Assembly (NCBI RefSeq): GCF_017562075.2
Contig: NC_054081.1
Coordinates: 24,853,373-24,917,372, forward strand
DNA length: 64,000 nt
Reading direction: 5' to 3'
Source of the DNA: Anopheles merus
Lineage: Eukaryota > Arthropoda > Insecta > Diptera > Culicidae
A program made the translations under genes and the position numbers. A model generated the notes under the pieces. The model was not told the DNA's origin and did no database searches. It saw nothing but the letters and a program-made list of their open reading frames with translations. Below, piece after piece: positions 1 through 11,296 of this stretch; positions within the stretch are counted from its first letter, which is position 1; every line of letters begins with the position of its first letter.

Positions 1-149
1 TGTGAAAATACTTCATATAACGGATGAAAATAAATGTGGCAGAATAGAAAATTATTTCGGGCCAAATGTAGTAGCACGTCCGAACAGAAAAACGTCTCAA
101 GTGAGATGAATTTTGCAGCTCACATCTCAAAATGACTTGGTTAACCCTG
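1..149. mobile_element. End of a TA-flanked inverted-repeat DNA element, cut by window edge
   Basis: The segment ends in the terminus AACCCTG followed by TA (150-151). It is nearly the reverse complement of 62294-62441, which starts TA-CAGGGTTTACC. TA plus CAGGG termini are typical of Tc1/mariner-type MITEs. The rest of this copy lies left of the window. No protein is encoded here. Confidence 0.75.
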
Positions 150-151
150 TA

Positions 152-1340
152 ATGTGATCAGGTGGTCGATAAGGGCCTTCGGGGTGTCGCCATAGTTGAG
201 GGACTTTTCGTCATTTTAAAATCGTTAACCAATGGTTTCCGGATACAAAGCATAGCAAATAAAACAGATTTCTTTATTACTACGTGCATTTTTGTGTGTC
301 TATTGATTTTATTCACAAAAAAAAGAGATCTAGTAACAAAAGATTTGATGATTTATTTTAGTCACGTAATTGAAAATAATGTGATAAAGAGTTCTGATCT
401 CACTTAAATTGTCCATGTGTCTTGTAGATAATGAGGACCTTATGTGAAAATAGGAAAAACAAATTATTTCTTAGTTTATATCTTCAAACATGTCGAAAAC
501 ACAAATTGTATAATGAATTCACGTAATAACACGAAATAGCATACTTCAAGCTATGTTTTAATGTTAAATAAGAACTCACAAAGCACAAAATTTATTTAAA
601 AATCATATTTAATAAAAAAAAGTGGTACATAGATGAACTAATTAAAAATGTAAACAAAGTTTGAATCCTTGGGACCTTACGTCAAGTGACTAATTGTCCA
701 CATGCTCTAGATTCCACTACCTGATATTTTTAAATCCACCTTGGGATGAGTATCTCAATTTTTTGTTTTTCATAGATGGCACAACAATTTTAAGTGGTCT
801 AGAGTTATCATAGTTACTCATAGAACTGTCTATAAGCGAGTCAATTAGTTTGAGGTTATCATTACTAAATCTATTAAAGATTGGAATCCATGACGGGCAT
901 TCTTAATGAAACAATTAATTTTAGTTGGTACTACTATGTGCTTAATTGAGTATGTTAGTTTTTAATTTCTAATGTAGGTACAGGTTTAGTGTAAATATAA
1001 ATGTATTTAAATGCACAATAACTGTATTCTTACATGAAATTTCCAACGTGCATGGAATTGGTATGTCTCATTATTAATAACTCATTATTAATAAATAAAT
1101 TGTTTGTACCAAATGCAAACTTTCTTCCGTTAAATATAAAAAAAGTTATGTCACTGGGGACTAGTGCTGAAAAAGATGTTAGGAGTGAGACGATTTATCC
1201 AAAGTTGAATATCAAATCAAGTTTACATCGTCCTTGTTGTTATTGCGTGATACTAGACTGCACATACAGAAGAAAAAACAAATAAATGTACATACACACA
1301 TACATACACATACAAAAACAAGTAAACATTATAGGGCCAA
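152..1340. other. AT-rich non-coding stretch, no recognisable feature
   Basis: Short ORFs of 80 or so codons occur on the + strand (162-407, 1034-1285) but have no recognisable domain and no splice-site support. A small CA/TA-rich run lies near 1285-1320. I see nothing further here. Confidence 0.6.
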
Positions 1341-1397
1341 TTATGTGACTCAAGTGTTTTAGAAAAAGTATCAAAAATGCTCATTTTCTATTATGAT

Positions 1398-2703
1398 CCA
1401 TGTTAGAGAACTTGATTTGTCTCTGGTTTGATATATCTAAGTGAAACGAAGGTCATTGCATTACCTGACTCAACGGAGACCGTTTTTTGTCCAACAGCTT
1501 TCCGTCAGGTTAGAGCTACGGAAATCGTTCAGTTTTATGGTTTAACTATTAAATACATATTCTTAAATCAAACATATTGCATGTAATTACATTCAGAAGG
1601 GATTTTTTTGTAAATATTCACTGGAAAAAGGGTGGGAATAACAAAACACACAGAGATTGGAGAATCATACCACAAGCGCTACTTTTCATGACATTGCCAA
1701 ACACATTTAAAAAAACAATAATATGCCACACGTAGAAATAATTTTAAATTGGTACGATACTTCCTGCGTTACGCGTTGCAATTTGTTTTGGCAAATAAAT
1801 CCATTTCAGATCTATTTGGTAGAAATGTTTCGAGTCAACGAAAGAAGTCTCTAACAAGCTTGTATAATACCGATTTTGTTTCTATTCGTGTAGCACGGTT
1901 TTGTTTGATACTTTTCCGTTTGAATCAGATAATCGACACTTATGTATAGACCGGTCTGGTGGTACAGTCGTCAACTCGAACGACTCCATAACATGCCCGT
2001 CATCGGTTCAAGCCCCGAATAGACCGTGCCCCCATACGTAGGACTGACTATCCTGCTATGAGGTAACAATAAGTCACTGAAAGTCAAGCTCACTTCACTA
2101 GTGGGTACAGGCAGGCCTTGACCGACAGCGGTTGTTGTGCCAAAGAAGAAGAAATATTATAGTGTCGATTATCTGATTCAAACGGAAAAGTATCAAACCA
2201 AACCGCGCTACACGAACTGAAACGAAATCGGTATTATACAAGCTTGTTAGAGACTTCTTTCGTTGACTCGAGACATTGCTACCAAATTGATCTGAAATGG
2301 ATTTGTTTGTCAAAACAAACTGCATCGCGAAACGCAGGAAGTACCGTACCAATTTATAATTTTTGACTCGTGTGGTGTATTATTGTTCTTTAAATGTTTT
2401 TGGCATTGTCATGTAAAGTACCGCTTTTGATACGTTTCTGTAATTTCTGTGTATTTTGTTATTCCCACCCTTTTTAAGTAAATAATTACAAAAAATCCCT
2501 TCTGAATGTAATTACATGCAATACGTTTGGTTTAAAAATATTTATTCAGTAGTTAAACCGTAAAACAAAACGAATTCCGTAGCTTAAACCTAACGGAAAG
2601 CCATTGAACAAAAAACGGTCTCCGTTTGAATCACGTAATGCAAAAGACCTTCGTTCAGTTAGATATATCAAACCAGAGACAAATTGAGTTCTTTTACATA
2701 AGT
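1398..2703. mobile_element. FB-1: long-arm palindromic (foldback) element
   Basis: Arms of about 550 bp, roughly 1398-1947 and 2153-2703, are inverted copies of each other. Both arms read in opposite directions give near-identical 66-84 codon ORFs (1749-1949 + and 2098-2352 -), which shows the palindrome and is not evidence of a gene. The loop is a SINE. A 95 bp piece at 1341-1435 is repeated in direct orientation at 2708-2803, next to the outer arm ends. A third, single-arm relative lies at 7390-7860. The recurrent arm-end signature is GATTATSTGAYTCAA. Class of the mobilising transposase is unknown. Confidence 0.8.
1950..2148 (+). mobile_element. tRNA-derived SINE (family S), copy 1
   Basis: It has internal RNA polymerase III promoter boxes. 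The A-box TGGTACAGTCG at 1960-1970 fits TRGYNNARNNG, and the B-box GGTTCAAGCCC at 2005-2015 fits GGTTCRANNCC. The 3' end is a short (AAG)n tail after TTGTTGTGCCAAAG. Family members lie at 10232-10432, 17478-17586 (-), 27521-27737 (-) and 48645-48745 (-). It sits at the centre of the FB-1 palindrome. Confidence 0.85.
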
Positions 2704-2809
2704 GCCGATTATGTGACTCAACTGCTTGAGAAAAGTATCAAAAATGCTCATTTTCTATTATGATCCCTGTTAGAGAACTCGATTTGTCTCTGGTTTGATA
2801 TACAGAACT

Positions 2810-3211
2810 GATTAGTTCTTAGTATGTGCTTTATTAAAAAAAAAACAAGTTTGGGTCGTGCGATAACTATAAAGTCGTTTTTCGCAATTTACGGCAGTCG
2901 CCTGTCCTTACCCAAATAACCATATCGGCCTTAACCCACTGTAAAGCCAATTTTAACCCATGTGCGTTAGTGGTGGTTTATTCAGTCTTTAACCCACTAA
3001 ATTTCTGAAGAATCGGAGCTGTCAGTTCCGATCAGGTGTTTCCGGTGCTTAATTCTCCTTTTCATACTACTAACACCCAACATACTACATACCCAACATG
3101 CTATGGATTATGGAGCAAAATATGGATCATGGGCGGGCAAAGGTCAATATGCTGAAAAGGATTTTAACTCCTCGATTGCTATAATCCATTCACATACATC
3201 ACTACACAACT
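2810..3211. other. Non-coding, no recognised element
   Basis: It contains several TTAACCCACT-like words (2933-3000) and no ORF with recognisable content. The class is unknown. Confidence 0.5.
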
Positions 3212-3579
3212 ACTGCAATGTTAGCCAATATCGTGAATACATAAAAACATTTTAACAGTCGTTTAAAGTTCATTTTGGTGTAACCGAGTTCATTTGTTGT
3301 TAATTCCTGTTAAAATACACGATGGACAAAACAGTTAACGACTGCTCGATATCGCTTATAGACAAACACAGGGAAAAAATCGAGCAGTCTAATTAAACAA
3401 GTGTTAATTTGTATCGCATACGCTTTTGACGATCGTTTGTTTAACGACGGCATAGGACCAGTCGTTGAAATTCACCATAGAACTTAATGCGTTCGTGAAG
3501 CAAAATTAGAGCAATTTTTAACGACTGTGATTTATTTTAACGACTTATTTTTTAATAATTTCTTTCGCGTTGCCGGATA
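3212..3579. mobile_element. FB-2 foldback MITE, copy a
   Basis: About 370 bp with imperfect termini TAGCCRRYATCGYGAA and internal inverted modules such as CAGTCGTT. The same layout and length recur at 28483-28857, which defines the element. The two FB-2 copies at 3212-3579 and 3606-6958 lie only 26 bp apart, in opposite orientation. Confidence 0.75.
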
Positions 3580-4644
3580 ATGTTCAAAAGCAGCTTAACA
3601 TTAGCTGGCATCGCGAAAGACTTGGTTTAAAATTAACAGTCGTTAAAAATTAACCAAAGTCGTTAAAAATTACTAGAATTTGGCATCGCGAACGCATTGA
3701 GTTCATTTGTTAATTTTAACGACTGGTCCTATGCCGCCGTTAAACAAACGACTGTCAAGAGCGTATGCGATACAAATTAACAGTCGTTTAATTATACTGC
3801 TCGATTTCCCCCCCCCCCCCGCTGCGCAAATTCGAGCAGTTTCCAGCGCAGGAAATGTACCAAAATCTGCGCTGGCCAGCGCAGATTTGGCCTGGTCTCC
3901 CGCGCTGGACTTCAGCGATTCCTGCGCTGGGTCGAGCAAGTTTAGCGCCATCTGTTGGCGAAATGGACGAACTATTTATGGCGGCGGAGCAAAAAAAAAC
4001 GGTCAAAAAAATTTAAAACTATTGGCGCCCATTTTCTCGTCCGCTTCTTCTCCCTCCCTCACCTGGCTTGCCTTACTTGCGCTTCTAACCGTGCCTTCCG
4101 CCGCCAGCTGATTGGGTGTTTGTGGTGTATGCGTTGATTCATATATATGTGCATTGCGGTTGTGTATTGTAATTGGTGGGTGTTAGCATTTATTAATTTG
4201 TGTGTGACCTTGAGACGCTGTGGGAGAAGCTGGATTGGGATTCAAAGTGTTATCGGTGTATTGATGATTTATTTTATTCGTGCTGCTGCTGATGAGACCA
4301 TTCGATGCCCGTGCCGGTCGAGGGTGACGAAGCCTATTTAAAACAAGCGTAGGAGAACGTCTAACACTAATCTAATATTTTTTTATTTGAACATGTTTGA
4401 TGCTTCAACGACCTTCTAAGCATCATGTAGCACAATGTATAGTGGCTATAATTTTTTTTTTAATGTGCCGAAATCTGTCTCGAGTTTTTGGGTCTCGTTA
4501 CACACACACACATAGAACGGGGAAAGTGACCGTTCACTCTATCATGTCGCGATCCCCCACCCCGCCCGGCGCTAGGGATGAGGATGCGCTACAAGAAACC
4601 TGAACCAGCCGTTCTACCGAGAAGGTAGCCGTAATCGATCATGC

Positions 4645-4935
4645 GTGGAGGGGGGGGGGTGGTCTAGTGGGGGGGGGGAGTGCGTGCTTGCGCGACTTCG
4701 GGGGTGCGTGCTCGCGAGCGTGCTTTCGTGGGTGCGTGCTGGCGTGCGCGCTTTCATGCTCGCGGGCGCGCGTACGTGCGTGTGTATGTGCGTGCGTGCG
4801 TGCTGGCGTGCGCGCGTTCATGCATGTGTGCGCGCGTGTGTGTGTGTGTGTGTGTGTGCGAGTTTGCGCGCGCGTATTTGTGTGTGAGTTTGCGCGCGCG
4901 TGTTTGTGTGTTTGTGTGAGTGCGTGCGTTTGGAA
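4645..4935. repeat. GT/GC-rich alternating purine-pyrimidine tract
   Basis: It is dominated by GTGCGTGC and (GT)n, with G-runs at the left edge. Copy B has a much shorter and purer version (13690-13790), so the tract is length-variable between copies. Spurious ORFs rich in Ala, Arg, Cys, His and Thr arise on both strands. Alternating GC/GT sequence is prone to Z-DNA, which is an inference. Confidence 0.85.
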
Positions 4936-5439
4936 ACCTCAAAACTATTTGATTCTGATGCGTACATTTTCATCCGCTGCGGCTACAAAGTCCATGCATT
5001 TTCGATCTCGCTACCTGAGAGACAACACAACCATTGGCATTGGCATCTTTGCGATCGGCTCTGCTGTTGGGGGTATTAAAAAGACACACGATCTAAGCAA
5101 ACGTGCGTGTGATATATTGCACATTTATTTCTAATTCAGCTAGCGTACCCAAGTGGAAAGAACATTTTGAATTGAATTCATACAAAAGAGGATTCTGAAT
5201 TTGTTTATTACGGTGCGCGTATGGTGCTGCACATGTCCGTCCAGAATCTGGTGGCTTGTTGGCTTAGAGTCGGTATCATGACGCCGATTGACGGCATTGC
5301 CTTGGAATGGGTTCGGATCGGTAGGTTCATGTTTTGGTCAAGTGCATTCCGTGCATTTGACGCGCCACAGCGGTAGACCCGGCAGCACCAAAGTCAAAAC
5401 AAAAACCTTCCCCGAGAGTGGACTGCTATGCTAAGTTCT

Positions 5440-5605
5440 TCTTCTTATTATTATTATAATTATTATTATTATTGGCGTAATGGCCTACGCGATCATGCCG
5501 GCCTTTTCAGGACTTGAGTACCGCGTAGCCGGATAGTCACCCCTTGCTACGGCGGACGGTTCATACGCGGTTAGAACCCACGACGGGCATGCAGATGTGC
5601 GGAAT
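5440..5605 (-). mobile_element. SINE-like module (family S2) within element A
   Basis: On the minus strand a B-box-like GTGGGTTCTAAC is followed by TGACTATCCGGC and an (AAT)n tail (5447-5474 in + coordinates). It shares CATGCCCGTCRTGGGTTC and GACTATCC words with SINE family S but has a different tail. The same module is at 13040-13180 (+) in copy B, at 51823-51965 (-) in copy C, and as a fragment at 47285-47345. I see no convincing A-box, so the assignment as a SINE is moderate. Confidence 0.55.
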
Positions 5606-5736
5606 GATGGCGGTGCCGCGGGACCGCTCCTATCCAGCGTGCAACTTGCATACTGCCACACTGTCTCCTGCTCGATGCATACGCTGCAGGCAGGGGGAAG
5701 GATGCACCTCCACGATAAAAAAACACGGCCATGAAC

Positions 5737-6077
5737 CAGCGGCAGACCTAACGATAGGCGGACTAGGCGGTCGCCGAAGATCTCTAGTCTGTAGTATGCC
5801 GTATGTCTACAAGTGGACAGATTATTAGCGACAAGGGCCCCCGGAAAGATGGTCTTTAGGGCTCCGTGGCTGGAGAAAACCATTTGCACCTCCCCTCCCC
5901 CCATGGCGACTACAATTTTAGGGCCTGTGACCGATGATCGTAGGGGTCCCATGGCCACCCCCCTTCCCGCCGGCAATTTAAGAATACTGTTCAATCTCCC
6001 AACAGCTGAGTGCCACTACCCCCTCCTCCCTGTCATCAGTTACCATTGACAGGGGCCTCAATTCGTCTTTCCGCCTT
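5737..6077. mobile_element. hAT-type MITE nested in element A
   Basis: It starts CAGCGGC and is flanked by 8 bp duplications CCATGAAC (5729-5736) and TCATGAAC (6078-6085). The equivalent copies in B (12557-12901) and C (52096-55767) have the same duplication in matching positions, so insertion preceded the spread of the 3 kb element. The second terminus appears shortened relative to the stand-alone copy at 8556-8832. Confidence 0.75.
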
Positions 6078-6958
6078 TCATGAACACCTTCCTTTCTTTG
6101 ACCGATGGATCATAACATTTCGGAAGAGCATACATTCGGCGACAGTTTTGCACACACACGCACGCTCATACCCTTGCGCAGACGGCTCAGCATATCTGTG
6201 TAATCTACAACATACGAAAGCAAAAGCTTAGTGTAACAAAGTTATGCTTAATGCTTAACACGTTCAGATCGATGGCAGGCCCCACTGCCTGCCAGTGAAC
6301 TTTCCAGCCTGCGTTCTAGGTGCTGGTGGAAAGGAAAGTTGATGAAAATCAGCGCCGGGATGAACGTGTTAATGCGAATTAGGATTCAGCGCGTTTCACA
6401 GCAAACCCTCCAGCGTTAGCTAGCGATTCCTTAGTCATTTTTACATTGCAGCAATTGAACTTATTGCGCTTTTTTAGTTTGATTTGTGAAAATTCAATTG
6501 CATCGCAGCAATGTGTGTAAACGGTTTTTTAAGCGCCACAGCAACTCTTGAGCATTGTCCACACGCGAGAAAGAGATAGCGCTATGGAGGGAAAAAGCAC
6601 GGACGACGGCTGACAGCGTTTGGCCGTCTGACGCACCAACACATTCAAACCTTCGACAGCGTGCTCAGGCGAGGGGTACGAGGCGGAGCCAGGGACGGGT
6701 AGCTCGACGAGCTGCTTGACAAATTTGCCGTTGGAGGGACAAAGATGGCATTATAAAATTCTCCGAACGGCATGATTTCTTCCGTCGCTTTGCGCAGCGG
6801 GCCGTGTTTGCCTATATGCGATATCGAGCAGTCGTTAACTGTTTTGACAATCGTTTATTTTAACAGGAATTAACAACAAATGAACTCAGTTAAACCAAAA
6901 TGAACTTTAAACGACTGTTAAAATGTGTTCATTTATTCGCGATGCCGGCTATTGTTTA

Positions 6959-7389
6959 TTTGGGCTCAAAAACGTTGTATCTTAAGTTATCAAGAACGTT
7001 GGCTCTTGCCACTCTTGTTGGTTATGGTGTATAAACTGCTCCTGCTTGGCGTGTGATATGCAAATTGTTTGTACCTTGATACTTATCTTTAGCTTTATTT
7101 AATGCAACAGGATTTTCAATATAAGAAATTGGTTGCGTTTGCAGTATCTTGGTTATGTGGGTATAGTTATGGTAGCAGGTTGATATAAAAGCCATATAAT
7201 GTAAACAATAAATGGTTGACCCCCAAGGAAACATAAACATGGTTTGGCTCTTAAAGTGTTCACAACAAACTGACAACAGCAATGATAAACAAAATCTTCC
7301 CATAAGCCCACCTCTTTTTCACTTCACTCGCTATCGATTTGAGCCAAAAATGCTGAATTATTTCAACAACATAGCCAAACACTTTTATC
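6959..7389. other. Non-coding, no recognised element
   Basis: Short ORFs on both strands (7022-7303 -, 7212-7400 +) lack domain or splice support. I see nothing else. Confidence 0.5.
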
Positions 7390-7860
7390 TCAAGTGCTGA
7401 TTATCTGACCCAAACGGAAAAGTGTCAAACAAAACCGCTCTACTCGAACGGAAACGAAATCGGTATTATACAAGCTTGTTAGAGACTTTTAAACTTTCGT
7501 TCAAAAATTATTTCGTTGACTCGAGACATTTCTGCCAAATTGATTTGAATTGGATTTGTTTGTCAAAACAAACTACAACGTGGAACTCAGAAAGTATCGT
7601 ACAGTTATATAATTACGTTTTGTTTATTATTGTTCTATAAATGTTTTAGGCGATGCCGTGCAAGGTAGCGCTTATGTTATGTCCTTATCTACATTTTGAG
7701 CATTTCGTTAATCTCCCTCATTTTCCAAAATTTCATTCTGAATGCAATTATATGCAATTGGTGTGGTTTAAAAACATTGAGTTAGTAGTAAGACTGTAAA
7801 ATTAAACGCATTCCGTAACTTTCCTCTGACGGAAAAATGTTGGACAAAAACCGAGTGTCA
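7390..7860. mobile_element. FB-1-related single arm
   Basis: It matches the right arm of FB-1 (2155-2640) in the same orientation, from GTGCTGATTATCTGACCC through GACGGAAAAATGTTGGAC. A 17 bp insertion-like stretch lies near 7482-7510. No opposing arm follows, so this is a solo or truncated copy. Confidence 0.75.
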
Positions 7861-7992
7861 TTAATACATATTTGTGGCTCACAATGGCTGAGTATGGTTT
7901 GTTTTAATTTTAAAAAATAACTTATATTGGTTTTAGCATTTTAACTACATTTAATGTATGTGTCTTTGTTTGTTTCTTTTGTTCGTTCATAG

Positions 7993-8467
7993 TCGCTGGT
8001 GAACAATAATAAGGAACATATGCTGCTGGCGAAACGCAACAATTTATTGCATGAACATCGACGAAACCAACATGAGGCAAAGCTTTCAAAATCAATGTAC
8101 ACCATGAGCAAGAGCAACATTGACCCGAGTCAAATATTTTCTGGAGCTGCTTCGCAGCGTAAGCATGCCGAAGACTATCCCATAAGTACAATCCGTTCTT
8201 CTTGCACCATAGATAATGCCTACGAAAGTGTATGCTCACCTGAGGATGTATACGAGAGAACGGCAGATATGGAAATTGATGTGAAACAGCTGAAACGCTC
8301 CCAATCTCACCAGTTTCTTAATTTAATAGCCAATTCCAATATTTCACGAGAAACAAATGGAACAACCGTTAATAACAGAACAGATACACATTCAACAACC
8401 ATGTCCACATCGCCATCGTCAGCCAAACAAATCGAAGAAACAAAAATTGAAGGAAAAGAAAATACAG
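7993..8467 (+). CDS. Internal coding exon of an unrecognised host gene (exon 1 of 2 in window)
   Basis: The sequence shows a long pyrimidine tract ending TTCGTTCATAG (acceptor AG 7991-7992) and a consensus donor CAG|GTACGT at 8467/8468. The 475 bp between are open in one frame, beginning Ser-Leu-Val and ending with one base of a split codon (phase 1). The roughly 158 residues are hydrophilic and rich in Ser, Asn and Lys, with no signal peptide or membrane segment and no domain I recognise. There is a basic His/Arg-rich patch near the start (LLHEHRRNQHEAK). Codon use is ordinary, and there are no frameshifts or stops, unlike the surrounding repeats. The exon end is phase-compatible with 50853-51206, so both probably belong to one gene with a 42.4 kb intron. 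It could also be an exon spliced to something else. Function is not assigned. Confidence 0.65.
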
Positions 8468-8555
8468 GTACGTGATATATTTAATACCTTAAAACAGGGG
8501 CTTCCAAAATTTTCAGCTGGCGGGCCGCATTGCTTCAAAAATAACTATGTTGAGG

Positions 8556-8832
8556 CAGTGGTGGATTAAGTATATCGGAGGCCCTGGACGGTAAGACGAG
8601 TTAAGGCCCCCTATGATGGTAAATGATGTGCGTGGTGGGGAGGGGGGGGGGGTGGCAGGTGTTGGTGGCAAATTAATCGCCTGCGTCAGGGCCCCATCGT
8701 CCATCCTTCGGGGACTCTTGTCGCTAGTACTTTGCCGCTTTCTCTACTTTTATGCAAACTACATACTACAGACTAGCGATCTACGGGGCCCCAGGAGACC
8801 GCCCAGTCCGCCTACCGTTAGATCCGCCGCTG
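8556..8832. mobile_element. hAT-type MITE with 8 bp target duplication
   Basis: Termini CAGTGGTGGATTAA and the inverse of TTAGATCCGCCGCTG form imperfect inverted repeats. Flanks TGTTGAGG (8548-8555) and TGTTGAGC (8833-8840) match at 7 of 8 bases, fitting hAT 8 bp duplications. The interior is related to the MITE inside elements A, B and C. It lies about 90 bp downstream of the host exon's donor. Confidence 0.85.
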
Positions 8833-9039
8833 TGTTGAGCATACCTTTAACTGACCATTTGACGATACCTTTAACTGATGACGTTTAAATCTCGTTTTTA
8901 TAACAAAATACTAAAGAGACTTGTTCAGTTTCGTATTATTTAAGCTTGCATTTTGTCTAAGAAAAGTAAAAACTTTAATTTGATTTAAAAGAGTCAAAAT
9001 AATGTATTATTTATTTTAACCTTTGTAAAGTCAGTAGTT

Positions 9040-10790
9040 TAGCAGATCGACTATAAAAGCCCTTTGTGCGTTACGGTGGCGCTGTTCGAGGAACTTACGT
9101 CCAAGTAGGGCGCAGCGAGTCCTATTATCGGTATTGTTCCATCGGCGTAAAGCGTAGCGGGTAGCTTTCCGCTGGATGGATTCGATACGCGCCAGTTGAC
9201 GGGATGCAGTGGACCACCATATAAATGAGACATATTCAATAACAGGCCGGACTTAGGAGCAGTAAAACATTATCACACATGTTGGGTCGCATAGTTCTCT
9301 AGTTAGCTGTGACAATATACCTGTTTGTTTAAATTTAGTTTTCCATCAAGAAAAACTCCTAGGTCGCAAATACATTTACGCTCCAAAATTCAACTGCCTA
9401 TCGTATAGTTGCTCAAAAGAGGGTTTCGTGAACGACTGAATGTGATAGTGGTACATTTTTCGATGCTGAGCTGGAGGCAGTTACTTGTGCACCACGCGAA
9501 GAAAGAGTTCAAAATACTTTGCTAGTGTGCTTCGTCGCTGGAAGTTTCAACTTGGAGAAACAGTTTATTGTCATACATACATACAGCATACATCAGGCGA
9601 CAATTGGCCGGGATCAGCGGGATCGAATCAAATGCCGCTTTGATGTTTGTGTAGATGGCATCAGCCTGCATCCCAGCATCTAAGGCGGTTTGGCAGATGC
9701 TTACGAATTCCATGAGGTTAGATGTTGTCGATCTTTTGGGTGTGAAATCGTGTTGAGCTGGACTCATATAATTCGAAACACTGACTAGGAGTGGTTCGTA
9801 AACGAGCAACTCGAAAACTTTAGCTCAGGCGCAGAGGAAAGTGTTTCCACGATAGTTGAAGGCAGCAGCTTTATCGCCTTTTTGTGGATAGGTATCAGCC
9901 ATCAGACTTTCCAAGACGCGGGAAAGACTCCTGTTCGAAACGAGGTGTCGAAGATTTTGCACATACTAGGAGTGAGCTGATTAGTGCATCTTTTTAACAT
10001 GGACGCAGGAATGCCGTCTGGGCCCGGTGAGAATGAAGCTTTTAGCCTGTCAATAGCGTCCTTAATCGAGTTTTCATTGAAACCCGGAAGGCATGGTTCG
10101 ATGGCACAAACTGGTGTGTTTCCAAGTGCAGTTCTGATTAAATCGGGATTGGTGACGTCAGGGCGAAATTAGTCTTGGAATCGCCTGGTAAATAATTCAC
10201 AAATTTCTGGAGCAGTATTTCCATTCCTGTGCCGGTCTCATGGTACAGTCGTCCGACTTGACAACATGCCCGTCATTGGTTCTAGCCCCAAATGCCGCCA
10301 TACGTAGGACTGACTATCCTGTTATGGGGGGGTAATCCAAAAGTCATTGAAAGCCAACCTCACTAGTGGTATAGGAAGGCCTTAACCGACAACGGTTGTT
10401 GAGCCAAAGAAGAAGAAGAAGATTTGGATTCACATCATTGTAAGTGATTGTGCTGGGGAAGGATGATGATTTGCGTTTGAAATCAACAAAATTCCTTAAT
10501 CCTCGAGAGCGAAACTTTCGCTCCATTCGTCAAGAGTAGTTGCGATAGCAATCTCTGTTATACCGGCGGCAAATCGAATGTACGGCATTATAGTCACGTC
10601 GCGAGGCAAAATTTCGGTGATTTTGGTAATATCGAAGAAGCTGCACGTTTTTTTCCTTTACAGCAGACGTAGTTTTCTATCACCCCAAGCAGGGCCATTC
10701 TGTGGTCGCATCAGCGGTATGTTGGCTGAAAGAGCATCGCGTATGAAACCCGTGAATAAGACAATAAATTGAATCAAAACAATTAATGAT
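9040..10790 (-). pseudogene. Decayed CR1-clade non-LTR element, ORF2 RT remnant
   Basis: Read on the minus strand, fragments align in order with the better copies in this window. They include a linker/RT segment, an RT segment with KRSTTSNLMEFVS and a palm motif A relic (NIKAAFDS) in 9522-9809, and the C-terminal segment WWSTASRQLARIESIQRK near 9050-9240. Stops and frameshifts are frequent. A SINE is inserted at 10232-10432. The 5' half is missing. It is non-functional. Confidence 0.8.
10232..10432 (+). mobile_element. tRNA-derived SINE (family S), copy 2
   Basis: A-box TGGTACAGTCG is at 10241-10251, a B-box variant GGTTCTAGCCC is at 10278-10288, and the tail is (AAG)n. It is nested inside the decayed CR1 copy, and the CR1 similarity resumes on both sides. 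Confidence 0.85.
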
Positions 10791-10945
10791 GCCATGTGTC
10801 CAAAACACAACATGTGGTAATTTTTTTTTTAATTAAAATTTGGTCGAATAATGGGGCCCTTTCCGTTGTAAGTTCGTAGGCTAAAATTTCAGCCTGTCAG
10901 CTGTTTGCATTGTATAGCAGTTTTCGAGCAGCTATCTAAGTGGGT

Positions 10946-11296
10946 GCTGCTATCAAGAGGAAGTTGCTCAGAAGGATACTTGGCCCCGTATGTGTGGAAG
11001 GACAATGGAGGAGCCGCTATAATGACGAGCTATACGAGATGTACGAGGAGACGAGGAGATCTCACTGTCGTACAGCGTATTAAGCTCGCCAGGCTCCGGT
11101 GAGCTGGCCATGTTGTACGCATGGAAACGGACGACCCAGCCCGTAAAGTCTTTTTAAGCCGTCCACAAGGACAGAGGAGGCGTGGTAGGCCCAAATTGAC
11201 TGGTAGATGAAGGCGCGAAACCGTGAACGGTTTCGGACACTCCTGAGGCAGGCCAAGACCGCAAAGCGGTTGTAGCGCCGGATAAGTAAGTAAGTA
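10946..11296 (+). mobile_element. 5'-truncated RTE-clade fragment with target duplication
   Basis: It corresponds to the C-terminal tail of RTE ORF2 and the (TAAG)n 3' end seen at 21178 and 52426. It is flanked by perfect 12 bp duplications ATCTAAGTGGGT (10934-10945 and 11297-11308). The opposite arm of FB-3 keeps the empty site as the inverse at 14887-14898, which confirms the insertion and its limits. Confidence 0.93.

Larger units (their letters stand above)
3818..6801. mobile_element. Element A: 3 kb non-coding DNA element with CCCGCTGYGYAAA ends
   Basis: The left end reads CCCGCTGCGCAAA after a C-run (3808-3820). The right end is the inverse, TTTGCGCAGCGGG, at 6789-6801. An inverted relative (copy B) is at 11816-14613 and a same-orientation relative (copy C) at 51501-56520. 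ORFs conserved between copies (for example 12164-12556 and its inverse in C) follow plain nucleotide similarity and carry no domain. It carries nested elements, namely a GT-rich tract, a SINE-like module and a hAT MITE. Family unrecognised. Confidence 0.7.
3606..6958. mobile_element. FB-2 foldback MITE, copy c, split by the 3 kb element A
   Basis: Outer parts 3606-3807 and 6802-6958 together reconstitute an FB-2 copy in reverse orientation. The termini are TAGCTGGCATCGCGAA at 3606 and the inverse TTCGCGATGCCGGCTA at 6958. The interruption falls in the central ACACGG/GAAA region seen uninterrupted at 3355-3395 and 28595-28625. Confidence 0.75.

Noticed and set aside
1749..2352. Two similar 66-84 codon ORFs facing each other, which could look like a gene pair
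   Set aside because: They are the two arms of one palindrome. The third copy at 7390 does not keep the frame.
4639..5134. Ala/Arg/Cys and His/Thr-rich ORFs, up to 155 codons
   Set aside because: Generated by the GT/GC tract. Copy B has a different length and frame.
5485..5994. 169-codon minus ORF and its relatives in copies B and C
   Set aside because: It runs across a SINE-like module and a hAT MITE boundary, so it cannot be one conserved protein. It has no domain.
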